This document shows positions 1 through 12,100 of a DNA stretch of 64,000 nucleotides, piece after piece. Where the stretch lies: contig OX453284.1 of the NCBI GenBank assembly GCA_949710005.1, positions 2,196,001-2,260,000 of the forward strand, in the 5' to 3' direction. How positions within the stretch are numbered: position 1 is the stretch's first letter; each line of letters starts with the position of its first letter. The position numbers were made by a program, and so were the translations under genes. The notes beneath the pieces are model-generated. The model saw only the letters and a list, made by a program, of their open reading frames with translations. It searched no databases and was not told the origin of the DNA. The stretch comes from Ricordea florida. Its lineage: Eukaryota > Cnidaria > Anthozoa > Corallimorpharia > Ricordeidae.

Positions 1-1189
1 TGCCAAAAAATGCATCTTTCACACATTTTCCAAGCTCGAAATTCGCTATCTTCATTATTTAACAATCTTTTCATCGCTTTGACTTTGAAATCCCAGCAGT
101 ATGCAGGATATTTGTCGCATGAACCTAGTTTAATGACCTTGCTCCCACGAGTCTCCTATAGCTCAGTGGTAGAGCGTCCGAACTGGTAATCGGAAGGTTT
201 TTGTGACAGTGCCGAAAATTACGTCTTTCACAAATTTTCCATGCTCAGGATTCGCCATCTTCATTATTTAATAAAGCGTTTTTACCCGCGATATGTTTAT
301 ATAAAAACATGTACTTACGTGTGTCACCTTTATCACATTGTAATGTTCGCGCAAGCTGTACCTTTTCTACTGATCAATTAAAGAGTGAACAAGTGGACCC
401 CAGAGCTGCCCTCAAAATATTGCAAAATATTTTAAGATGCCCCTTGCTCCCCCATACCTCTCCCCATGGCTGTAGATCCCAGCTTGATTTGTCTTGTATT
501 TTAGCATAATGCACTCTTCTAAGGGAATCTGAAGGAACGACGCTAGCTTTAACCCATAAAGTCCCAGTAGTGACCAGCATCCAATTTTTCATTACAATAT
601 TCAGGTTATGAGAATAACGAAAATGATCACCCAAAAAGAGTTGTATTGATATTTAAAGAAATTCTCCTCACTAGTACCATAATAAATATATGACAACAGT
701 TGGGAGAAAATGAATATTGATATTGGAGCTTAAAGGGTTAACCAAATCGTTTCTACGTACAGTTAAACGAAATTCGTAGGCAGGTTTGCCAAAGGATTAT
801 ATTTATTACATTGTAAGGTGCACACAAGGAGTACCTTTTCTAATGGTTGATTTTTAGAGCGAAGAGTTGGCCTCGGGACATACCTCCGTTTGCAAAATTT
901 TTTTTTTAACATCCTCCCCCTCCGGCTTTAAATAGCTTTGTTTTCCCCTGCGTAATTCGTTTTTAAATTGATCGCAGTAAAAGCAGTTCATTGTCATAAT
1001 GCTAGGTCAAACAAAAACACCCCTTATTATAGATTTTGCTGCAGTTTTATAAGAAACTGGATAAAGAACAATCGGGTAGTCGCCTGCCCTCGCTTCCTGA
1101 TTTTGCGCTTAAATTCTCAGTTAAAAAAAAAGCCTCTCATGACCCTGCTACCGTGTTACTAATTTTTGTTTGGCCAATGGTTATTTCAG
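1..1189. other. Intron or upstream DNA with repeats, no exon seen
   Basis: No coding exon is recognisable here. The stretch lies upstream of the isthmin-like linker exon and is probably its intron. It contains a tRNA-like segment at about 130-205, flanked by two similar segments at 17-63 and 225-271. A second diverged pair lies at about 330-490 and 803-935, sharing a core that reads TTAYTACATTGTAA and then TACCTTTTCTA. The short open frames in this stretch have no recognisable protein features. Confidence 0.5.
130..205 (+). repeat. tRNA-derived SINE fragment (family 1)
   Basis: The segment contains an A-box-like TAGCTCAGTGGTAGAGC followed by an anticodon-arm-like region with a CTGGTAA loop (GGT, Thr-like). 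The anticodon stem has an extra base and the T arm is missing, so it is not a working tRNA gene. A second copy, reverse-oriented, lies at about 27115-27218 and shares the CTCCCACGAGT leader and the ATCGGAA arm, which supports a dispersed SINE family rather than an isolated pseudogene. Confidence 0.6.
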
Positions 1190-2655
1190 GTAAATGATAA
1201 CAGCAGTTACAGTTCAACCAAGGGAGATGAATTGGTTGCGTTCAGGTCAAACGCTACAAATGCCACTAATTCCCATAGTGCTCAGCGCTTGGATAGTTAT
1301 GGAAATCACGTGAACCTATTAACCAATGAGGGTAAGCTTCATGAAGGACACAAAAGCAAACAAAAACACAAGAAGCACCAGAGAAATCATCGTGGAAACG
1401 CTACCCCGAACATCAGCACAGCGGCATTTCGTGCCAAGTCTATTCAGCATGCCCAGTTACGTACATCACCTTCGTTACAGACTCCGTCCATGTCTGCGTC
1501 AGTGGAACTCGATCCTGACGATTACAATAAGGAACAATCTTCAGGCACGACTCGGACTCAGATCCGCCATTTGCTTCCCACTTCTACCATGGAATTGCCG
1601 AGCGCGAGCCATTTGATGACGACATCACGTGTACAACGTAACGAAAGTTTTAGAGGTTAGAATTTGCATGACGCAAAGTTAACAAATGAGCAAATAACTA
1701 AATAGATCAATAGTGATGAAATATTTTGATTGTGAATTGTGAAATACCTGGTGAGCTTTCGCAAGAAAACGTTATATCTTCAGGTGTGAAACCCCGCATG
1801 TTGACCGCAGCGTTGACAGCTGGTTTAGTTCAGCTGGTAGAGCGTGGCACCGGTGTTTGCCAGATCGCCGGCTCGAATTCCGTTCCAGCCTGTTCTTTTA
1901 TCAAGCTTAATTGTAGTTGCTAACGTTGCGTTGATGCCCCCCGGGCCATAAAGTAATTTGACGGTGCTTGGAACTTGTCTTGTAGAACGTCACTGCGTTG
2001 CAAAACAAATCCCTGGTAGTAAACGTTAAGACAATCTTCTGGTTCTGGAGTTAAGTTTACGGTCGTACGTATGTCGTAAAACGATCACAGCTCTACTGTA
2101 TTTTGTGTCTGACCGTTAGGAAGTCCTAATACAACTGCAGAAGACCCAAGTCCCTGTGAATTGTGGGAAATGTGTTCCATCAATCACGACCGGCACGTTA
2201 AGAGGTGGTTACAGGATTTACCAAATTGTCCCTGTGTCTACCCAAGAGAGTTGTACTACAACAGCACGCTGTTTGATCCGAACCTAAATAAAACTTTTCA
2301 GTGGAGGGTTGTCAGCAGGGCCGTGGATAAGTTTGCCAGTTTGAAATGGACAGCGGTACGCTGCATACGACAGCAGATTACCAGTGCAAGCACCAGCATT
2401 GCAGCCCAGGTTTGTTGCTATGACTACGAGATGAAGCTCATAACGCGAGGTGTTGGGGCAGGGACGCCATATTTGGTCTCCCCGGACGTGAGTGACAATC
2501 TGCATGAAACGGTGGATGTTTTGCCCCTGTTCGTTTGTCTCGGGGACTGGACGCGCTATCACGCCGTGCGCCCTCCGAATAATGGACAAAATTGTCGGGA
2601 GAACCCGGATGATAACGAATATGGGCGTCAGGTTAGGAAGGCGCAAGAGTTTTGA
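1190..2655 (+). CDS. ISM: Isthmin-like secreted protein, 3' exons with AMOP domain (5' partial)
   Basis: Two exons are visible, 1190-1655 and 2120-2655, joined in phase 1 (g|ga makes Gly). The first follows a TTTCAG acceptor and encodes about 155 residues rich in Ser, Thr, Asn, His and Lys, with possible N-glycosylation sites. The second encodes a full AMOP domain of the isthmin type: the run DLPNCPCVYP, a CCYD pair, LITRGVGAGTP, and near the end CLGDWTRYH and RPPNNGQNC, stopping at TGA 2653-2655. Known isthmins are secreted, with a signal peptide, a linker, a thrombospondin type-1 repeat and a C-terminal AMOP domain; the vertebrate proteins affect angiogenesis, apoptosis and metabolic signalling. 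Here the linker splices directly into the AMOP exon and no thrombospondin repeat is seen, so the repeat is absent or upstream of the window. The signal peptide exon is also outside. The family call is strong; function in this animal is inference. Confidence 0.88.
1818..1910 (+). repeat. tRNA-derived SINE (family 2), copy 1
   Basis: It sits in the intron between the two isthmin exons. An A-box-like TTAGTTCAGCTGGTAGAGCG is followed by a B-box-like GGCTCGAATTCC and then CCTGTTCTTTT. Copies with the same B box and CTTTT tail lie at about 5092-5165 and 50795-50890. The internal pol III promoter arrangement is typical of tRNA-derived SINEs. Confidence 0.65.
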
Positions 2656-2886
2656 AGAAGCACATTGTAAGCTATTTACAAAACGAAATCTGGTGCAATT
2701 AGGTCCTACTATTTTCCTAAAAAGCGTGAATCTCATCACAAACAACTGGCGTGTATTTAATGTAAGGAAAATGTTTGTTGTTGTATTCTGGACGTTTGCT
2801 TGTAAATGTTTTAAATTTACTTTCTGTGAAGTTGTTGACCTGCGATTTCATTCATATTTTAATTTTTTTTTCTTTCACTTGTGTAA

Positions 2887-2909
2887 AATAAAATAACAGA
2901 ATAAATAAA
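2887..2909 (+). terminator. Polyadenylation signals of the isthmin-like gene
   Basis: Three overlapping or adjacent AATAAA hexamers occur about 230-255 nt after the stop codon, in an AT-rich stretch. This is the expected place for the 3' end of the isthmin-like mRNA. Confidence 0.6.
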
Positions 2910-3358
2910 ACTTCCGCTCTGGTTGCGGCCATGACTGTGTTTTAGTTCGGATTTTTCTACGACGCTATGATATTGGTTTAATATACAAGAGGTTATATCT
3001 TCCAAGATGGATTATTTTCCGAACTGCCTTGGCAGTAGAGGCTGACAGGCAAGATCCTGGATTTAAAGACTGACTGTTAATACAGAAACTTGTCGCATAT
3101 ACTCTAGTCGTGGATGGTCAATTCTGCGCTGGTCTGGGCGTAAGCAATGCTGTCATATTCTCTGGGGTTGAAAGCAAGTTAAATAGTTTTTTTCGAGCTG
3201 ATATTACGGAAATCTTGACAGAAGGTGTGACAATTCGTATGAATAATTTTGTGTTCATCAGCCATGTAGTTTCTTTTAATTTCGCTTTGCTTGCTTTTCA
3301 CTCGGTACCCGCCCCGATCACGTGTTATAACAAATCTATTAAATTAATAAGTACTGTA

Positions 3359-3406
3359 ACGTAACGCAGGAGCCCATCACCATGGTGATGGGCTCCTGCG
3401 TAACGT
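3359..3406. repeat. 48-bp near-perfect palindrome
   Basis: The sequence is centred on CCATGG at 3380-3385. Positions 3364-3401 are a perfect palindrome of 38 bp; extending to 3359-3406 costs one mismatched pair. There is no spacer, so the strand could fold into a cruciform or hairpin with a minimal loop. It may be a relic of a foldback element. Confidence 0.85.
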
Positions 3407-3474
3407 AATTAGAACGTTTGATAAATGAAAGGTCGTCGCAGTCATGTCGGCAACTTATGCCGGCAGTTGCTAAA

Positions 3475-3535
3475 AAGAATTCTGCCTTAAACGGGATTCG
3501 AACCCATGACCTTGCGAAACCGGTGCGGGGAAATC
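3475..3535 (-). repeat. tRNA-like SINE fragment
   Basis: On the minus strand it reads GGTCATGGGTTCGAATCCCG, a B-box-like T arm, preceded by CGCACCGGTTTCGCAAGG. The 5' half of a tRNA is not complete. It is best read as a SINE remnant and not a functional tRNA. Confidence 0.5.
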
Positions 3536-5091
3536 TGAGATAATATAAAAATAACACGCGGGAAAGGTTTTTTGTTGCAATAAAAGCCGTGGACTTCTTT
3601 ACCTTCCTATTATCAGTATTGCAAAAAGTACATGAAAATCAATGTGCTAGTTATATTATCCCGAGCCAATTAAAAATTTTGGCAATAAATTTAAAGAAAC
3701 ATTTACCTATATGACATACAGCTGCTTAGTAGGCAATGTAAAATAACAACAATCTTTAGCTCAGTTTAACTCGAAAACTATTTCAGAAGGTTGATAAAGT
3801 GTTTCCACTTCTTTTTAAATTATACTTCACTTGTGGTCTTGAATTCGTTATTCGTTATTGAAACCATCCGTTTTCAATGATGTTATGTTTAAATTACCCT
3901 CAGTTCCGACAGATGTTTTGATTGCTCTTCTCTTTCCTCTTACAAAGGGCTAACGCTCGAAAAATCAGCGTCTCTCTTCTCTCGATGACGGTGATGCAAC
4001 TAACATTTATCAATTCTTTTAACAAGCCCATTTTTTGCTTTCTTAATTTCCCCATCGAAGCCGCGCTAGTTTCTTGGAAAACTAACGCCTTTACACTTGT
4101 TAAGGTTGTTCTCGGCTTTGCCAATGATTTATTTTTGGAAACAACGACGAAAGTAGCATTGGCTAAGTCAGTGATTGGTGTGTTTCCATCCCTCAAACAT
4201 CACCAATCACAAAAGACGGATCAGCTGCCAGACGATGAGGCGAAATCAGTCGAGTAGCACGAAAAATAGTCGGCGGACGAAACGTCGCTATCTCCATGCA
4301 AAAGGGTAAGCCTCTTTACTGTTAACAACATTGAAGAAGAAAGTGAAGTTATGCTCGATATTAAACTACGCCTGGCTATTTATGGCGCTGTATATGTTTG
4401 CGCCGAGATTCCTTTTAGCCACTTAATTCGTTTTTATTCTCTGGAAATAACAGGCTAAAGTAAGTAGCCAATAGGAAGATAGTTGCTTACATCATAAGTT
4501 GACGTACCATAGAAGGCCAAAAAAACAGTATTACAGTTATGTATAACAGTTGTCCAGCAAAGCTAATTTGCCGTTATCAGTTTAGCCCCGAGGCGGTTGC
4601 TGAATTTCCTGGTGACAGTGTTTTCCAAGACGTTTTCATATTCCGTTGTGAGATTAGTTGTTGAATGTCAACAAAACTACCATTGGTTAACACGGATTGA
4701 GTTATGATACGGACTTAGAGAATACACGTTTTCTCATATGTAGCAACATACAAGATCTTAAGGTAAGCAGTTTTTTTATCAATATATATTTTTCACTGCA
4801 CAAATTAGCAATGAGTTTGCAACAGGAAATTGCAAATCAGAGATTGTTAGGGGATCGATTCCAACTTTTACAGACTGAGCACTGACTCTAATTAAAGTAA
4901 CGATATGACAGATAAGGCGCAAACACACACATGAATATATATATTTATGTTTTTATATACAAGAAACAAGGATGGTGTTTTCATGAAAAACACGACGGCA
5001 CCTACTTAATAGACAGTAACCTGAACAGATTGCTTATGCAGTCGAGGATTTTCAATTAAATCCGAAATAGTATGGAGTGCAATTTAAGTAT

Positions 5092-5165
5092 ATATGAGCA
5101 TCGCACCGGTATTCGCAAGCTCGCGTGTTCGAATACCGTTCCACCCTGTTCTTTTTCAGGCGAAA
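5092..5165 (+). repeat. tRNA-derived SINE (family 2), copy 2
   Basis: It matches the 1818 copy from GAGC.TCGCACCGGT through the B-box-like GTTCGAATACCGTTCCA and the CCTGTTCTTTTT tail, but lacks the A-box half, so it is 5' truncated. Confidence 0.55.
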
Positions 5166-6159
5166 TAGAACGCAATTGTCATAATTCTACGTGGGTCCAA
5201 TCTTCTATTATATTTTACTATGTAAGAGATAATTTCTTTCATCAATCCCCATCCGTTTCAATACGCCATGTGGTGCTAACTTGACAAGTGAGGTTCGCTG
5301 CTTCCTCTGGTTTTGACAATGCAGGTGTTTTTGCAATCAGTACAAGATTTTTGCTTACAATGTTGGTTAACTTTCGATTGGTGGTGTTAGTTATTGATTA
5401 GCTAGAACTTAAAAGCCCCGTTCGTTTTTGTATTGTTCACGCAAAACCTCTCTAGTCTATTAAGTTATAATGTATACTGGGGCCCGTCTACTGAAAGAAG
5501 TCGCGGGTTTTTAGCTCTGGTCCACACTGGTCTCATCTTTGTGTTAACACAAACAGGAATGCCTAGCTCAGTGCGCATCGTAAATTCGTGGATAGTTCAC
5601 CGCTCATCTCGTCTGAATAGATGAAAACTTGACATCCCGCAGTCAAACAAGAATACTTTTCCATTTGAAATCTGTTGAATAGGAAGAGCGAAGCATTTAT
5701 GGTCTCTGATAATAGTACTATAATAGGTCCCGGTTGAGTGATAGATTACATCCCTTTTTCAAAAATGTAAATCTTCGATTTGGACATAGGAGGAAATGAA
5801 ACTATTGTGATTGAACCCCCATGCAAGATTACTCAGCTGAGAAAAGTTGCGCACAAGCCATGTCATGAATTATTTCAAGAAGTTCTTTTTGTGTATTAAA
5901 TTATTTATTTTTCGCCCTCCGTACCTAGAATTGCTTTTCATTGCTGGATATATATAGGCAGTATTATGTAAATATTTTTCGCGACAGATTTGTAAGCAGG
6001 TGAAATTATACCTGCTCAATAACTCTCATTAAATTGATTTGCGGCTCTAGCACCTTCTCCTTCATATTTTTGTTTTTCTTTATAGGTTGAGCTCGATTTG
6101 AAGCAAAACATTAATGGCTTGACGTATCCGAGGTAACGTCGGATCTGTTAGATGCTATA

Positions 6160-9100
6160 ATGGTTGAGAAAGTTGTTCCTTACTGTCGAGCAGTAGTTAA
6201 CCATCCGAAGCTGTCGTTCGGTAGGTAGCAACTTTTCATATATTTCTCGCTGAAGCTTTACACGTAAAATTGAACCTTCCCTTCCGTCACTGCTGTTGTT
6301 TGGTAGTGTTTTGTTGATCCATTTTATTGGTTCACGAATGAAGTCTCAAGGGGATGTTCATCGATAATTCAACTGTATGGATTTATACTTGAATCGCTAA
6401 GGCAAAGTTGAAAATATTTGTGTCACATATATACACCAGGCTAAGTTTTTAAAAAAAGTAAAATGTGCACGGTCGTGTAATCACCCGACCATTTTTACCA
6501 AACCCAAAGCAGTTAGCTACATTGTACTAAACGACTAAATTAAAGTTTTCCAGACCAAAATAGGATATGGCAGAGCTTATTAACTTGCTTCAAATGTTTT
6601 GAGCTTAACTTGCTTTGAATTTTTTATTTCGTCCCAAAATTATGTTTCCTCAAATTCCGTTCTCAAATTTTCCTCTAACTTGGCTACAGTTCCTCGTTGT
6701 ATTTTACTTTGTGACACACAAATATGGCGGAATTCCGTTTACTTTCGTTTCGGCGTCTCAGTGCACAAAATCGTCTCTTCCCGTGACTTGCTATTACATA
6801 ATATGTATGGGTTTTCCAGAGATCATGAAAAACAACGGGTTTGCGTCAAAGTAAGCTCAATTTCCGATATCCTATCTTAGTAGATTAATCATTTGGGCTT
6901 CTAATCCTTTTACTATAATAAAAACAGTTCCATAACTTTTTAAGTGCGATTTGTTAAGAAGTTATGGACAAGAAGTATTTCCAAACTGTGACTTTCGTCG
7001 TAGAGCATACTCTAACATGCAAGTGCGGTAACATTCGCATTAAATTCTATCAGGCTTAATGAATTTTGCGCTAAAAAGTAATAAAATTATTATTCAGTAT
7101 AAAATTATTATTGTTACCTCTTGATGTTCAATGGTTTGTTTATCTGGGCGATGTATTTCACAAACTGTGACGGAATTGACAAGTATTGTGGGGATAGTTT
7201 CTAAAGAAACTGGTGCTGCGTCGGTGGGAAGTTGAAACACAAGAAACTGGATAAATCAAACGAGTTGATTGAGTAACTGTAAGTTATACCACCGTAAGGT
7301 AAAGAGGAGGTGCTGACGTTTCGAGCGTTAGCCCTTCGTCGGAGCTCCGTGGATATGTGATTCATTCACCTCGAACTACGTCCTCGGTGAATGAATCACA
7401 TATCCCCTCGTTGCCTAAAAATAACCCTTACCTATATGAGTGCCATACTTTTTGAGAGGTCTGAAGTTCGATTACTTTCGACTTGGCTTTGTTTAAGTTA
7501 ACATCTTTTTTTATCTTTGTGTCACCAACATCCCTGCTATATGGTGGCCGAGAAGGGATTTCCGACTTCTGACTTCTGACCTCCGACTTCCTACTTGCAG
7601 TTGGTGACGTGAGTGGCCATGTTAAACATGAACAGAAATGAAAGGATTCAGTCCTTGGTTAATTCCATAAGAGAGCGATAGCGAAATGAAAGTAAAAGAA
7701 AGAAATCCCGCTCCAGTGCGGACTACGATGAACGAGAAGGACCACTTCCGACTTGTGAGTCCCGACTTCTGAATTCTGAGTTGCTGTGCTTATTAGGGGA
7801 GGGGAGGGTGAGAGGGGAGGGGAGGGTGAGAGGGGAGGGGAGGGTGAGAAAGGAGGGGAGGGGAGGGTGAGAGGGGAGGGAGATCAGAGGAAATATTTAG
7901 CTGTTTCGAATATCATTAGCTGTCAAACCTGTCAAAATAATCTTGGACAGAACCCAAATAAAGATTGTCCTTCATTTTCGTCTGTTACTCCTTGTAATTT
8001 CAATACTATAAATATAAGCTACGCGTTTTCAGGCTTTAGGTATTTTCTAAAGTTTCTATTGCTGTTCTTATCGAAGTATGCGCTGGTACCTGTTTCAGTA
8101 GTGGCCTAAAGGCTTGTTTTTACGTTTAGCGATCATGTGGAACTGACCACTCTTCTGCGATCATAGCGACAGAAAAATACCACGATTATCTGCGCTGTCT
8201 TATGATTAAGTAGGTTTGGTTTACTTGACAGTCACCCTGATCGAAACTATATAAAGGCGATTCTGTATTTCGATTCACAAGCTTTATCCGCATCAGTACG
8301 ATTCAAGCATCGTTTATGAGTTTGCAAACTCGTTGGTAAATTAAAAAGAGCTTCTAGAATTCCCAGGTTATTAAACCCTTATACGAAGTGGCTTTTTCTC
8401 ATGATCTCTCGAATACACCCTGATTCCGGGCCAACATAAAACGGGATTGTATTGTAGTGAAACACAACCACACAGCTGTATCTGTTCAAATACAGATAAT
8501 GGAAGCAACAATAACTCAGTTGTGAAAACCACCCGCCATCTTGTTATATTTGCCTGGGTATTAGGCCGGCTAGAAATGAGAAGTCAGAACTCGCAAGTTA
8601 GAACTCAGAAGTCGGAACTCAGAAGTCGGAACTCGGAACTCAGAAGTTGGAACTCCGGAAGTCGGTCCTCAGAATCCGGAACTCAGAAGTAGGAACTCAG
8701 AATCCGGAACTCAGAAGTGGGAACTCGGAAGTATATTTCAATTATAGAAGAATTCTGATTTTTCCTGTTTCCTCCGCAAGGGTGCAAAATGTTAGTTTAA
8801 CATATTACAATGCGAATCTACGAAACACATGTAAGCAAATACAGCAACTTCGGGGTGATGTAACCCTTCTAAGCAAAGCTCAGAAGTCGGAAGTCGGAAG
8901 TCCCTTCCTGGCTACCGTGCTGTTGTGAGAAATGGCGTTGTATGTGCGAAACAATTACATCACAAAGATGCTAATAACCACGATTGGAGAACAACCATAA
9001 GGAAAAGGGAAAGACGCTACAAAACTAGGAAACGTACATATAGGAACCGAGAAACACTTAGAAAAAATATTAAAAAGATTTTGAAGTTTACGAAGAAACG

Positions 9101-12100
9101 AACTGTTCGAAGGAGACAAAAATCAGCTCTCAGAAAAATGACTCCACATTCATCCAGACTAAGAGGTATAGCAGCTTATTAAACTTGGTATATGATACAT
9201 GAACACAGAAGCGATTGTTTCTTCAGCAAATTTTACCGTGATGGTCTTAATAATAAGGTCTCATTGCGCACTAAAGTTTTGGATTTGTCAGGATAAATTT
9301 TGTGCTTCGAGAAAAAAAAACTGTTAATGTCTGGTGACATTGAACTCAATCCACTTAGCTTTTTCTGTATCAACACAAAGGTTCAGAGCTTTTCCAACCT
9401 TTCATTTCACCCCTCCTATGCGTACCATCATTTCCAAGGTCGTCACCATATGAAGTTCCAACTCTAAATCTACCCTTCAGCCATAGCAGGCACAGGCATG
9501 CCTAGAACAGACATTCAACCTGTCAGTAGACATATGTACGCATTGCGTACCCATTTTGTTATATAGCTGACGTTTTTCCCGCTACAGCGCGCCCATTCAT
9601 TGTCTAGTTCATGATCACATGACAACTAACAATGGAACGGTTTACCGCTAAATGCCATGAGCTTGCAACATTGCGAAAACTGTGACGTCAAACGGGAAAC
9701 AGTTCACTGTTACCTGCGAAATGTTGACCGCTGTTGCACGTGATTAGAGCGTGCAGTTGAAGGTGGCCTGATAGTGTTGCTGGAATCTGAACGCGTTTTT
9801 CAAACTTTGTTTTGATTATATAACAAATCACTTAAAGACTGTTCCCCTGGGGAACAGCGAATTTTGTTTCCCTGGAATCCCAAGATTCTCGGGAAACAAA
9901 ACGGGACCAGTGTTTAAGTGTTAATTATTATATGGCTGGTTCTTTGGCTACCCGAGCGGGCAAGATGGACTGGGACCCGGGATTTCCCGCTTTATCCCGC
10001 GAAACAAAACAGAACAAAATGGCCATATAATAACTTCTAAAGATGGCTGGATATTGTCCTCGCTCTTTTCTACGTTCTTATTGAACTGGACTCCATCTCG
10101 GTCAATAAAAATGCAAAGAAAGAATTTCGCCAATGTGCAGCCATCTTGACCTCGCGATTGGTAAATAATGCATATTTCTTGCCACAGGTTTGGCACTCGC
10201 TGCCCATCTGACCATAATTTTCCTTACTGCGTTGCTGCACATCTCCGGCTATGACATTGTACCAGCTGATTTTTCCCAAGTTCCTCTCAACCTCGAGAGC
10301 GACGACGCGAAACTACGCGCGGACGCTTGGAATTTCGCGGACCAAGACGCGCGGATCAACTTAAACGCAGCATCCCTCGGAGTGCTAGGGCCCAGGACCG
10401 CTCGATACGACATGCTCCAACTGGTGTACGAACTGAATGACGGGAACGTCTTTTCGAAGGAAAATCTCGAGCTGATACAAAAAACGGAGCGTAAACTGTT
10501 TCTGAACGCGGTATATCAACAGAAGTTGTGTTTGCTGATGCAAAACGGACAGTGTAAGCCCCCGACCTCAATTATTCGCTTTTTTGACGGAAGCTATAGG
10601 AAGTTTAATCCACTTCTCTACGACCCCGAATTTAATGATATTTCTCAAGTTCTAAACGCTGCGAGAGCAGAAAATTTTACGCGAGCGTTGTTAGATTATC
10701 ACCTTGGTAAGGACGCAAGGATCGAATCTACGACAGCCACTTCGCCATACACTAGGTCATTCTTAACGATCGGGTTCCCATTCGAAGGTTTCACGAGTGC
10801 CCAAGATCGACCGGAAGAACAATGGGAAGTGGCGCAGAAACATTCCGGTGAAGCGTTTGCCGAACCTTTAGAAGAGCTTCATCGACAAGGGGTCGGCAAG
10901 ATCAACTTTTACTACAGTTTAAAGTCACTATTCTTTGATGCTGGGTCTAAACAAGTAATTTTTGACCTCATGCTTGTAACTGGAAGTTTTGCCTTCATCT
11001 TCATCTTTATGCTCATCCAGACGCAGTCACTTTGGATCACGGGATGGGGTCTTTTTGGGATTTTTTCCTGTTTCTTTGGCGCCAACATTGTCTACAGGAT
11101 TGTGTTCGACTTTCGGTACATCGGAATTTTTCATGTTCTCTCTGTGTTCATAATTTTAGGAATCGGAGCAGACGATGTCTTTGTGTTTTATGACACTTGG
11201 CGCGAAACGCAGGGAAAGTCATTCCCGGATCTGGACAGCAGATTCTCTCATGCGTACTCGCATGCCATTGGCGCAATGTTCATTACGTCATTTACAACGA
11301 TGGTGGCCTTTATTTCTAACATGGTCTCGCCATTGCTTGGCGTGTCGTCGTTTGGGACGTTTTCTGCGATACTTGTGTTCGTTAACTACTGCTCAGTGGT
11401 TTTTTTTTTCCCAACTGTTGTCATCACACATGAGCTGTACTGGAAAGATTGGAAGTGGCCCTGCTGCAAGGTTACTCAACTTTGGAGGAGTCAAGTTACG
11501 CCTTCCTCGGCAGACGACCAGCAACGAGAAGGGGAAACAGCGGCAGAATTGCAGCTTAAAGAGGCTGCCATTTCCAGTCGAATTGTAGCGCGGTTCTTTG
11601 GTGGATTCTTCTGCGACAAGCTAGTGTGTCACAGAATTGTGCGTTGGATTATCCTCGGGGTATTTATGATATTCATCTGCTTATCAGTGGTATATGCAAT
11701 CCAGATTGAAGCAGACGAGGAAGAAGTAAGTTAATGAACGGGTTCCTGCAACCAGAGCTTTTTCCTGTTTCTGTAGCAAGAATCATGCATTTGTAAAGCA
11801 TTATCGCAACTCTCCCTGGGTAATTAAGGAGCTATTCAATTGCAGAAGGTATTGAGCTTATCACACTGTAGTAGAGGTAACCCTGCGATGGAATAGTTAT
11901 AGTATCCATCCAAAGGAGAAGTAACCGCTTTTCTGCGTTCTTCTTGCCACAGTATCAGGGTCTCCTTTGGCTAGTGTGCATCCAGACCTATATTGCTTTA
12001 CAATTGTGCGAAAAATATACTTGGCTTGATCACCATCTAACCGACCAAAGTTTGAAACGAAAGCGAACTTAACAGAAAATAAATTTGCCAGACAATTCTA

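Larger units (their letters stand above)
2910..6159. other. Intergenic region with repeats
   Basis: No gene is recognised between the isthmin-like 3' end and the first exon of the Dispatched-like gene. Contents: a long palindrome at 3359-3406, a reverse-oriented tRNA-like SINE at about 3475-3535, and a family-2 SINE at about 5092-5165. A repeat-derived stretch at about 3900-4260 includes the motif AGGGCTAACGCTCGAAA, which is the reverse complement of a motif in the dispersed family at 7192, 20536 and 62497. Both strands of 3900-4260 carry open frames of about 100 codons without any protein family I recognise. Confidence 0.5.

Noticed and set aside
130..205. Functional tRNA-Thr gene.
   Set aside because: The anticodon stem has an extra base and the T arm and acceptor 3' half are missing; the flanks and the second copy fit a SINE.
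2284..2745. 153-codon minus-strand frame across the AMOP exon.
   Set aside because: It is the antisense shadow of the isthmin-like exon, whose plus-strand translation matches a known family throughout.
3900..4257. Roughly 100-codon frames on both strands as a gene.
   Set aside because: Neither shows a family signature, and the segment contains a motif of a dispersed repeat.
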